Positions 56,108 to 64,000 of a stretch of DNA of 64,000 nt are shown here, piece by piece. The stretch comes from Planctopirus ephydatiae (GTDB lineage: Bacteria; Planctomycetota; Planctomycetia; Planctomycetales; Planctomycetaceae). The notes beneath the pieces were generated by a model. It was not told the DNA's origin, ran no database searches, and saw only the letters and a program-made list of their open reading frames with translations. The DNA lies in the NCBI RefSeq assembly GCF_007752345.1, contig NZ_CP036299.1, positions 3,125,501 to 3,189,500 of the forward strand. Reading direction: 5' to 3'. The position numbers were made by a program, and so were the translations under genes. The number at the start of each line of letters is the position of its first letter. The stretch's first letter is position 1.

Positions 56108-59100
56108 TGCCGGAGCTTGTCGTCGTCTGCCCAGGGACTGCCAATCGTGTTTTGGAACTCACCAAAACTCACCCTGTCATGATTGGCTCGCTGGAATTCA
56201 ATGAAATTGTTGTACCAGGCGACAACGTTCCAGCAGTTGTCTGCCGGGTCAGCTGGAATGGCTCGGCATTCGAAGTCACTGTCGCCGGTGCTCCTTCTGT
56301 GAGTGTTAATGGAGCCGATGTCGCTCAGTCCGAACTCTCTGCAGGAGATGTGATCTCGATTGGCAAAGTGGCCATTCGGTATCAGGATTTACAGCAGCAC
56401 GGGATGGAAAAGTCAGTGCCCGCTCCAGAGGCTCAAACACTCCCAAAAAAATCACCTCGGAAAGGGCAGCCTGAACAGCCAGTCGTCATTATTGAAGAAG
56501 AATCTTCCACCAGCCTGAGCGATCTTCCGGCACTTCCCACGCGAGATAACGCCGTCGCCAGTCGACTGGCAGCACGCGAGTCCGCTGGATCACCCGGAGG
56601 CAGTTTTTCGGAAAAACCTGATCTTCGTCAAAGAGGGCTTAAGACGGCTCCCGCACTTACCCGTCCGGGAGAAGAGGACCTTGTCAGATCGCCGTTCGTT
56701 CTGGGAATGGCCATCTCTGTGGGTTTACTCATCGTGGCAGGACTGGTCACGACTTTCCTGATTCAACAAAGATCTCTCGAGCGGGAATTCGGCCTCGCAG
56801 AACTCGACTTCAAAGAAGGGCGTTTCTCTCAGGCTTACGAAGGATTCCAGAAGTTCTCCACAAATCACCCCAGGGCCAAACGCTTCAAAGAAGCCAGACG
56901 CTACGCCTGGAAAGCAGCCATTGAACGCGAACTCCTCGGAGCGACTCCCGATTTTTCTCAGGCCATGTCCCATTTGCAGAAGTGGACTGTTGATGACCGG
57001 GATGCAGAAGACTTCAGCTCGATCAGACCAGATTTACTTCGTGCAGCCGAAAGAATTGCAACTGGTAGCGCCACAGCCTCTGCTGCTAATGCCGATGCCG
57101 AACTTCTGAACATTTCCGATGAAGCCACCCGACTGATCGAACGCTATAACGACGACCGGACATCTCTGACGGCTTCACTCGAACGCCTGGAACTGTTGCG
57201 AAAAGCCGCCAATCGCGCTCTGGTTCGAAAAAACCGTCTTGATACCGCTACCAGTGAGATCCAGTCCGCCTTAAAGGCAGATCAGGCTTTGAAAGCACTC
57301 GCCATTCATCGGCAACTGCTGGATCATCACCCGGATCTCAAGAAAAACCAGGAGTTGAACGAACTGCTTGCAGAAGCCATTCGACTCGAAACAAAACAGG
57401 TCGTTGAACGTCCTGTCGAGTCACTTCCTCAACCTGACAAACCTCGTGAAGCTGCCAGCGTCATGCCCTACTTCCGGCAGCGCAGCCGCAGCGAGGATGC
57501 CACCAGCAGTCTGATACTCCCACTGCGCTTGCAGGATTCATTAGTCGCCATTCAACCCGAAACCGGCAAACTTCTGTGGCAATATCCACTGGGAAAATCC
57601 AATTCCCCATTTGCGATCCCCTTAGCAGGGAATGCTGAGCGCTGGCTGGCATGGAGTGAGCGTGAACAGGGCCTCATTTTGTTCGACTCGGAAAATGGGC
57701 GGCCTTTATGGCTCTGTCGGACAGGTCAACTCGCTCAGGGGATTCCTGCGCAAGCGGAGAACTCGCTCTTCGTGAGCCTGGCCTCGGGAGAGGTCTGGCG
57801 GATCGATAAAGAAACAGGACGAGTGACTGCCGCCCTAAAGTTTCCGCAGAGACTCGTGACACAACCCGTATTGTTACGAGACGCGACTCATCTCGTCGCG
57901 GGCGGGGAACAGTCACTTCTCTACACCTTCAGCCGCAATCCTCTTCAGATCGTGGCAGCAACATACTTAGGTCATGACAAACACACGTTGACAGTCCCTC
58001 AACTGGCAACGGGAGATTTACTCCTCGTGGGAGAGAATGACCAACTCGACTCAGCCAGATTGCACGTACTGTCCACCGGGCAACCCCTACAGCCCCTGGC
58101 AATCAGGCAAACTTTGGAATTGCCCGGTCTGCTCATGGGAGCTGGGAAAATTCGTGGATCAACGCTTGTATTGCCCCTCGTCGGCGAACGACTGGCTCTC
58201 TTCAACGTCACCGATCAACCCGGCATGACTCCTCTGACGGAAGTGGATGGCTATCCTTTACAATCGAACTACAACGGGCCGATTGAACTCTGGTTCTCAC
58301 CACAAGATGAAATCTGGATGTACGGTTCCCGGTTGAAACGATTCTCCACTCGTTCCGATGGGCTCAGCCTGCTCTCAGGAGATTCCATCACAGGGTGGGC
58401 TGCCGGTCCCATCACCAGCTTTGATCGACAGGTCATGATCCCCCGCAGAGCTTCGTGGACGACCGGAACAACCACCAGCACGGTCAATCTGGCTGGTCAG
58501 CCCGGAAACTGGAAAATGATCTCCGGTGGAGAGTTACTCGGGTCAGCCACCGCCCCAGATCGATTGCTCACTGCCAGTGAAGCCGGCATTCTTTCCCAAT
58601 GGACAACGATTTCTCATAACGAGTCTTCCGTCATGGAATCGCAGGTCGTGATTGACTTGCCACCTCTGGAAAATTGGCAATTGTTCGCCACTCCCTGGAG
58701 TGGCAAACTCGTGGTCACAGCCACCAGAGCTGACTCTGCTGGGTCTTCAACCCGCTACTGGATCTATGAAGGGACATCGACACTTCCACCACCGCGATCC
58801 ATCGAAGGTCATCTTGAGTTAGCCCCATTGTCGCTCGATGGCGGAATTGTTCTTTTCCAATCTGGAACTGCCACCTGGCTCAATCCCCAAACGGGCCAGA
58901 AATCGCAAGTCGTCCAGCCACAGATTGCGACCGAGAGTGATGCAACCTTGCAGAGAAGCTGGAAGTGCGCGGCCGTATTACCAGATTCCATCGTGGTCGC
59001 GACAAAAGATGGTGAACTCTGGAAACTGGCCATGCTCCAGGGTCAATTGACACGCATCGCGACAATCAAGTTGCCTGACGCAGATGTTGCTCAAATGGCG

Positions 59101-59661
59101 AGCTGCGGCCGCTATATCGCAGTTCTTTTGCGTTCGGGACAAGTCGATCACTCAGGTCAGCTTCATTTGTATCTGGCTGAAACACTCGACCCGCGCGGAA
59201 CAATTGAACTTTCAGATTCTGAATCTGACAACGAAATTCATGCCCTCATCGGTGATGAACAATCGCTGATCGTGTCGACCAGTCAAGGAGTCGAACACTT
59301 TGATTTGAGCGGCAGTTTTAACTCAGCGATGGCCAACCAGACGACACCGCATCGCTGGAAGATCCCTTCAAAACAGTCACATCGATTACTGGCACACTTT
59401 CAAGACGCAACGATCTGGATTGTCACTGCACCCGATCAGGTTCAGCAGGTGGATCGTCGCTCAGGAAAAGTATTGCAAAGGGTTCAGACTCAAATCCAGA
59501 TTGATTCGCTATTTGTTGCCTTTGGAAAACTCTTTGCAGCCTCCAGCGATCTGGCCATCGAGTTGATCGCCAACCCCACCAATCATTTTATTGAAGATCG
59601 GCAGCAGACACAGAACACGAGTGATCCTGAAAATCGACCTGCTGAAGGGATCGAGCCATGA
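56107..59661 (+). CDS. FHA-like / membrane helix / helical repeat / beta-propeller protein, unknown
   Basis: Protein of 1,184 residues. Residues about 1-95 form a beta-rich module resembling a degenerate FHA domain (VMIGSLEFNEIVVPGDNVPAVVCRVSW, then VSVNGADV). A charged linker leads to one membrane helix (about 198-222, PFVLGMAISVGLLIVAGLVTTFLI). A TPR-like helical part follows (FKEGRFSQAYEGFQKF). From about residue 460 there is a PQQ/quinoprotein-like beta-propeller (VAIQPETGKLLWQYPLG, FDSENGRPLWLC, WRIDKETGRVTA). The topology puts the FHA-like part inside and the propeller in the periplasm. Start ATG overlaps the preceding stop (TGATG). Confidence 0.75.
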   Translation: MPELVVVCPGTANRVLELTKTHPVMIGSLEFNEIVVPGDNVPAVVCRVSWNGSAFEVTVAGAPSVSVNGADVAQSELSAGDVISIGKVAIRYQDLQQHGMEKSVPAPEAQTLPKKSPRKGQPEQPVVIIEEESSTSLSDLPALPTRDNAVASRLAARESAGSPGGSFSEKPDLRQRGLKTAPALTRPGEEDLVRSPFVLGMAISVGLLIVAGLVTTFLIQQRSLEREFGLAELDFKEGRFSQAYEGFQKFSTNHPRAKRFKEARRYAWKAAIERELLGATPDFSQAMSHLQKWTVDDRDAEDFSSIRPDLLRAAERIATGSATASAANADAELLNISDEATRLIERYNDDRTSLTASLERLELLRKAANRALVRKNRLDTATSEIQSALKADQALKALAIHRQLLDHHPDLKKNQELNELLAEAIRLETKQVVERPVESLPQPDKPREAASVMPYFRQRSRSEDATSSLILPLRLQDSLVAIQPETGKLLWQYPLGKSNSPFAIPLAGNAERWLAWSEREQGLILFDSENGRPLWLCRTGQLAQGIPAQAENSLFVSLASGEVWRIDKETGRVTAALKFPQRLVTQPVLLRDATHLVAGGEQSLLYTFSRNPLQIVAATYLGHDKHTLTVPQLATGDLLLVGENDQLDSARLHVLSTGQPLQPLAIRQTLELPGLLMGAGKIRGSTLVLPLVGERLALFNVTDQPGMTPLTEVDGYPLQSNYNGPIELWFSPQDEIWMYGSRLKRFSTRSDGLSLLSGDSITGWAAGPITSFDRQVMIPRRASWTTGTTTSTVNLAGQPGNWKMISGGELLGSATAPDRLLTASEAGILSQWTTISHNESSVMESQVVIDLPPLENWQLFATPWSGKLVVTATRADSAGSSTRYWIYEGTSTLPPPRSIEGHLELAPLSLDGGIVLFQSGTATWLNPQTGQKSQVVQPQIATESDATLQRSWKCAAVLPDSIVVATKDGELWKLAMLQGQLTRIATIKLPDADVAQMASCGRYIAVLLRSGQVDHSGQLHLYLAETLDPRGTIELSDSESDNEIHALIGDEQSLIVSTSQGVEHFDLSGSFNSAMANQTTPHRWKIPSKQSHRLLAHFQDATIWIVTAPDQVQQVDRRSGKVLQRVQTQIQIDSLFVAFGKLFAASSDLAIELIANPTNHFIEDRQQTQNTSDPENRPAEGIEP

Positions 59662-62264
59662 AGCAGCGACTAACACTTCATCGCTGGTTATTAGTCATGG
59701 CTGTGGCTGTATCGGGCTTCACCTTCTTCGACGCACTTTTCGCTCAGGAAGTCTCTCCCGACACCAAAGCACAACTCACTGAAACCGCACAGCCTTCGGG
59801 CAATCAGACTTCGGGCAATCAGAGCCCCCCCACCAGCAATACAGCCGCCGATGAAGCTGCAGAAGAGGAAGAAAAACTCCCGACGTTATCGACACTGGCA
59901 TTACCCGATGTAAGAACGTTGCTCAAAGGACGACCTGTCGACTGGATAATTCTCAAAACTGACGAAGTGATTGTGGTTGAATCACTCGAGCCTCGACCCG
60001 GCGCTCTCGAAAAGCAGATCAACGATCAACTGGAGGCCATGCGAAAACCATTGCCACCTCAGAAGAACGCCATGGAACTCGAACAGGCGCGCCGCCGCGA
60101 ATTGGGAACACTCAAGATCACACTGGCCGATCCCGAGGATCCTCAACCGGAATACCGAATCGATCTCAAACTTATCCGGGAAGTTCTTTACCATGAAGAT
60201 TTGCTGCTTCGCCGGGTTGATGAGTTGCTGAAATCGGGCGAGACAGATGTGGCCTATGAACTGCTTTCCGAAATCTGTGAGATCGCTCCAGGCTGGCGAG
60301 GCACTCAGGAAAGACAGAAAGATCTTTTTCGAACGGAAGCTCGTCTGGCGATTAAGGCAGGAAACTCATCGCGTGCGAGAATACGACTTCTCAAACTTTT
60401 GGAACTCAACGCCGCCAATCGCGACGACATCGCAGATCTTGTCATACTCACCCGCGAGGAGATCGAAGCAGCGGTTGCTTCCGGCAACATGCGTCTGGCG
60501 CGAGAGATCCTTCAAAACCTGCCCAGTTCGATTCGCCAGAGCCCGGCTGGGGAGTCGCTATCGAGGTTACTTCCCTCAAGTCTTCGACCGACATCAACAA
60601 TCCCTGGAGAGGCCAGCCAGTGGGAGCCATGGCAAAAACTGATCAACTGGCGTCAAACGACCACTGATCTGCCGCTTCTCAGGAAACTCTGGCGGGAACA
60701 GTCTCAAGGGAACGCGCTGTTGCGGATTGTCCGCACAAACGATGGTCGAAAAGATATTCTCGAACTGACAGAGGTTCGACTCTTTCAACAAGTCCCGCTG
60801 GCTTTCAATGAAACAAAACGACCAGTGCCCAGTGTCACAACTCACAATGCGATATGGTCTTCGCCGATTCTTCAGAGCTGGGAACCGACAGATCTGGGTC
60901 GGCAGGAACGACTCACTTTGAATCGGTTCGCCATCGAAGCTGGATGGAATGCCGATCGACTGGCCCAATGGCTGGGACAATCAACAGCCGATTCCTCGAC
61001 TTTGCTTTCGCAATACATCGATGGCTACAAGGTCCTCAACGCTACCGAACTCGTGATCGATTTGCGGAGTTCACCGCGCGCTTTCGAGGCCATTTTTTCT
61101 GACGCACCACCCCTGGATTCAACATCGTACGGTCTGCCGGATGATCAATCTCAAAACCAACTCGCCGCCTGGCAACAGGTACAATACGAACCTGTCAGTT
61201 CACCTGAGCAGAAGTTATTAGGAGAGAAGCGATCGAGCCCGCAGGTCGTCATCCTCCAGAGAAATCGTGCCAGACCTGCCATCAGAAGCGCCGCGACTTC
61301 GTTCATTTACTGGATTCATCAGACAAGACTCGATTCTGAGGCTGAGGGTGTTCGGGAGTTACTTCAGGGAGAAGCCGACTTTTTCCCGGTGATCGATCCT
61401 CAGGATACAGTTCGATTCCAGAAAGACAGTCGTTTTTTCACAATTCCTTATGCCACTCCTTCGATTATCACCCTTCGATTTTCTCCTCGATCACCGCTGG
61501 GGCAGTGCGAGCCTTTAAGGCAAGCTATCAACCTTTGCATCGATCGCAAAAAAATGGCAGAGGTGGTGGCTGGAACCGATGGAAAAAACTTTGTTCAACC
61601 AGCCACACAGTTTTTTGGCCAGTCAGCTGCTCGATCCAATTCATTACTTGGTGAACAACTCTCCGAGTTCGATCCACTGACGGCAGCCTCATTTCTGCAA
61701 CTTGCCAAAGAAAAGTGCCCGGAATTCAATCGCCCTCTCCGCTTCGAAAGACCAGCATCGGATGTCTTTCGTCGCTGTCATGAGATGTTAACGAACACCT
61801 TGAATCGACTGGGAATTGCTACGGAAATTGTTCCTGCAGATTCCGGTCTGGCTGATCTTCGCTGGGAACGCCAGGTCATTTCTAATCCACTCGACAACTG
61901 GATCAACCTGATCAGACCCGATGCTCCCCAACATTCCAACACGCGCTCCCCATGGAATCTCATCTACAGTACGACTCAGAATGGAAAGAGTGATGCTACA
62001 GCGTTCGCGGAATGGGATTTTGCTGGTTCGAACTTTCGTTATCTTGCAGCCGAATTACAGCGGACCACGAATCCGGAAATTGCTACGAGACAGGCCTTAA
62101 AGCTCGAATATGACCTCCGGCTTTCCGCCTGGGCATTACCTGTCCTCAGAATCACAGATCATGCGGTCTGTTCCAGGAAACTCTCTCGCTTACCAGCGGA
62201 ATTGAGTACGCCTTTTGATGGGATTGAACAGTGGCTGATGAATCTGGAGGAAGAATCCAGATGA
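59658..62264 (+). CDS. Exported protein with family-5 solute-binding-protein-like domain
   Basis: Protein of 868 residues. A signal peptide (WLLVMAVAVSGFTFFDALFAQ) is followed by a Thr/Asn/Pro-rich linker and a helical region with TPR-like character (VDELLKSGETDVAYELLSEICEIAPGW). The C-terminal half resembles SBP_bac_5 peptide/nickel-binding proteins (SPLGQCEPLRQAINLCIDRKKMAEVV and a LTNTLNRLGIATEIV segment). No permease or ATPase gene of an ABC system is nearby. It overlaps the previous gene by ATGA and the next by ATGA. Confidence 0.75.
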   Translation: MKQRLTLHRWLLVMAVAVSGFTFFDALFAQEVSPDTKAQLTETAQPSGNQTSGNQSPPTSNTAADEAAEEEEKLPTLSTLALPDVRTLLKGRPVDWIILKTDEVIVVESLEPRPGALEKQINDQLEAMRKPLPPQKNAMELEQARRRELGTLKITLADPEDPQPEYRIDLKLIREVLYHEDLLLRRVDELLKSGETDVAYELLSEICEIAPGWRGTQERQKDLFRTEARLAIKAGNSSRARIRLLKLLELNAANRDDIADLVILTREEIEAAVASGNMRLAREILQNLPSSIRQSPAGESLSRLLPSSLRPTSTIPGEASQWEPWQKLINWRQTTTDLPLLRKLWREQSQGNALLRIVRTNDGRKDILELTEVRLFQQVPLAFNETKRPVPSVTTHNAIWSSPILQSWEPTDLGRQERLTLNRFAIEAGWNADRLAQWLGQSTADSSTLLSQYIDGYKVLNATELVIDLRSSPRAFEAIFSDAPPLDSTSYGLPDDQSQNQLAAWQQVQYEPVSSPEQKLLGEKRSSPQVVILQRNRARPAIRSAATSFIYWIHQTRLDSEAEGVRELLQGEADFFPVIDPQDTVRFQKDSRFFTIPYATPSIITLRFSPRSPLGQCEPLRQAINLCIDRKKMAEVVAGTDGKNFVQPATQFFGQSAARSNSLLGEQLSEFDPLTAASFLQLAKEKCPEFNRPLRFERPASDVFRRCHEMLTNTLNRLGIATEIVPADSGLADLRWERQVISNPLDNWINLIRPDAPQHSNTRSPWNLIYSTTQNGKSDATAFAEWDFAGSNFRYLAAELQRTTNPEIATRQALKLEYDLRLSAWALPVLRITDHAVCSRKLSRLPAELSTPFDGIEQWLMNLEEESR

Positions 62265-63889
62265 ACCTGTTCAACGATCGGACCGCGATCATTGTTTCTA
62301 GCTTTTGCCTGTGGTTATTGGCAAACGGTTTGAGCTTCACTCCGGAAGCAGGTCACAAAGTCATCGGGGCTGAAACAATCGGAGCAGAAGTGAACCCGGC
62401 TGATTCCCAAAGCCTTGTGTCTTTGCCAACCGCTGAAACGCCAATCGCCTGGGAATTGTCGCGTTATCGAGTAGCGTGGGAATTTCGTCAAGACGATAGC
62501 CAACCCGAAAACACGACCCAACATTCTCATAAAGCCGAGTTCGAACAACGGATTCTCAGTACCAGCACACGCATCAGTTCGGGCCTTTGGCAATCAACTC
62601 TTCATCGCCAAAGGAATAGCCAACCCATTGCTGCTGCCGATGTCGAAATTGTTGTCCTTTGGAGAGTGGAGGGGGGTGGTTATTCGGCGATCGTCACGTT
62701 GGCTCAACCTGCCTACAACCGCTTGGTGGAGTTCTCCATCTCCCGACAACCTGATCTTGATGCACTGGTGCAAGCGGTTGTTCGCTCCTGCCTGAAGCAA
62801 TTTGCTCCCGAGTTACGACTCGCGACGGGTTCTTCCGGCCAATTGATGGCCACACATCGCGGCGAACTGTTGTTTCCAGAAGTGGCCACACGCTGGTCTC
62901 CTCGAAACCTCCACCTGGCCATTCCCTGGATCTGCTATCTCGATGAACAGGGCAAGACCATCCGCCAGGAACCTGTCGAGTGGACAGTTCTCGAATTACC
63001 ATCCGCTGGTGCGCCGATCCTGCATTCTGGAAGCCGAATCAATCTGGCTGGACGTGGACGTTCGCAGATTGAACTCAAGGGATTACTGATACCACCCAAT
63101 GACCAGCCAACAAAACTTTCCATACTCACTCTGGGGAGTCGGCAACCTCAACCGGGCCTCGACATCTTCGTTTCTCACGAGCAATTGGCAGCAGCAACTC
63201 GCGTGCAGTTGATCCAGAGTTTACGGCCCTCCAATCAACAAAAAACTCCCACCACGACAGAAAACACCACCGAAGCAGCTGATTCGAAAAGTTCAGCATC
63301 ATCGCAGCCACCCCGGCCAATCCTTGTCACCACGAACCTGCGCGGTGAGGTGCTCATCACTTCTCAATCAGAGAGGGATAAATCTCGCCTATTGTGGCTG
63401 AATGTGTACAGTGGCGATCAACTTCTGGCTCGCGTGCCGATGATTGCCGGAGCGGAAAGACACGTGCAATTGTTACTTCCGGATGACGGACCGCGACGTG
63501 AAGCGGAAGCACAACTCCAAAGTCTTGCCGATGAAATCACCCTCATTGTTGCCAGGAGAACTTCACTTCTGGCGCGCTTAAGAAATGCCTCCCGGCAAAG
63601 AAACTGGCAACTGGTGAGTAACCTACGAAGGCAGATTGGCCAACTCCCCACCGATCAGAATGTCGAAACCTTGATCTCTGCGATTCAATCGACCAGTTCA
63701 GAAGCCGCCAAAAAAATCTCCAGCCGATCCGCAGCCGAACGTATCCGCAGACAATCTTCAGCCTTGCTTAAACTCGCACAGCAGCACCTGGGAACGGAAG
63801 CACTCAAAGTTCTCGATGAAGAAATCGCTCAATTGCGGGCACTGGACGACGCTGCTCCTCAAACTACTCCCAAAGTCGATGCTCCCTGA
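62261..63889 (+). CDS. Exported protein of unknown function, last gene of the ExbB/ExbD operon
   Basis: Protein of 542 residues from the ATG at 62261, which overlaps the preceding stop (ATGA) and has GGAGGA upstream. An N-terminal hydrophobic signal (AIIVSSFCLWLLANGLSFT) predicts export. The rest is beta-rich with a Thr/Ser-rich linker near residues 325-350 and helical C-terminal segments with a possible coiled coil (EAEAQLQSLADEITLIVARR). I do not recognise the family. Confidence 0.75.
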   Translation: MNLFNDRTAIIVSSFCLWLLANGLSFTPEAGHKVIGAETIGAEVNPADSQSLVSLPTAETPIAWELSRYRVAWEFRQDDSQPENTTQHSHKAEFEQRILSTSTRISSGLWQSTLHRQRNSQPIAAADVEIVVLWRVEGGGYSAIVTLAQPAYNRLVEFSISRQPDLDALVQAVVRSCLKQFAPELRLATGSSGQLMATHRGELLFPEVATRWSPRNLHLAIPWICYLDEQGKTIRQEPVEWTVLELPSAGAPILHSGSRINLAGRGRSQIELKGLLIPPNDQPTKLSILTLGSRQPQPGLDIFVSHEQLAAATRVQLIQSLRPSNQQKTPTTTENTTEAADSKSSASSQPPRPILVTTNLRGEVLITSQSERDKSRLLWLNVYSGDQLLARVPMIAGAERHVQLLLPDDGPRREAEAQLQSLADEITLIVARRTSLLARLRNASRQRNWQLVSNLRRQIGQLPTDQNVETLISAIQSTSSEAAKKISSRSAAERIRRQSSALLKLAQQHLGTEALKVLDEEIAQLRALDDAAPQTTPKVDAP

Positions 63890-63969
63890 ATCCTCCGAAA
63901 GACATCACCACCGAACAGCATGACGACTGGCTGTTCTCGATCATCCAATCAGTGTAAAATCCGTTGATT

Positions 63970-64000
63970 ATGGCAGGAAACAGTTTTGGGCAAGCATTTC
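63970..64000 (+). CDS. aroC: Chorismate synthase, first ten codons only
   Basis: The ATG at 63970 opens MAGNSFGQAF, which matches the highly conserved N-terminus of chorismate synthase (MAGNTFGxxF). The rest is outside the window. It makes chorismate for aromatic amino acids. It lies 80 bases after the preceding operon. Confidence 0.7.
   Translation, partial: MAGNSFGQAF

Overview
The window looks like a chromosomal segment of a planctomycete, probably of the Planctopirus/Gimesia type. Gene content points that way: a Pfa-like giant polyketide synthase, an isolated formylmethanofuran dehydrogenase A subunit, an isochorismatase-ThuA fusion, an ExbD with a zinc ribbon, many lipoproteins and signal-peptide proteins, and flagellar genes, all in moderate-GC DNA. 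This is a judgement from gene content; no rRNA or tRNA gene was seen.

Layout. 1-3100: catalase-peroxidase (cut by the left edge) divergent from an OxyR-type regulator. 3238-7147: a secreted isochorismatase/ThuA fusion, then an LpoB-like lipoprotein and a second lipoprotein. 7192-11500: an AraC/PAS regulator divergent from bifunctional PutA, which ends in a clear terminator. 11916-25919: the most unusual locus, a 3,523-residue synthase read as KS - inactive KS (chain-length-factor-like) - AT - four ACPs - a peptidase-C45/acyltransferase domain - KR - DH - DH. It is translationally coupled to an Sfp-type phosphopantetheinyl transferase and a FabL-like enoyl reductase, and followed by a GH3-type amide synthetase. 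Together these could build a reduced acyl chain, supply its missing enoyl reduction in trans, and release or conjugate it as an amide.

26088-37917: mostly metabolic and housekeeping genes (DapA-family lyase, PfpI-family protein, valine-pyruvate aminotransferase, sigma-54 activator, 2-hydroxyacid dehydrogenase, DUF481 outer-membrane protein, sugar isomerase, ScpA, small membrane proteins, DEAD-box helicase). 38179-42541: FhcA/FmdA and a hybrid histidine kinase with two FixL-like PAS domains. 42929-46210: MoxR ATPase, DUF58 protein, GlgC. 46308-49828: fliS and a very large fliD. 50710-53733: a FabF-like protein with its catalytic Cys replaced, convergent with PhoD across a 15-bp hairpin terminator.

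54126-63889: a compact six-gene operon joined by start/stop overlaps: ExbB/TolQ, ExbD/TolR, zinc-ribbon ExbD, a large FHA-like/TM/beta-propeller protein, a family-5 solute-binding-like protein and a secreted protein of unknown function. It reads as a proton-driven envelope machine of unknown role. The first 31 bases of chorismate synthase (aroC) close the window.
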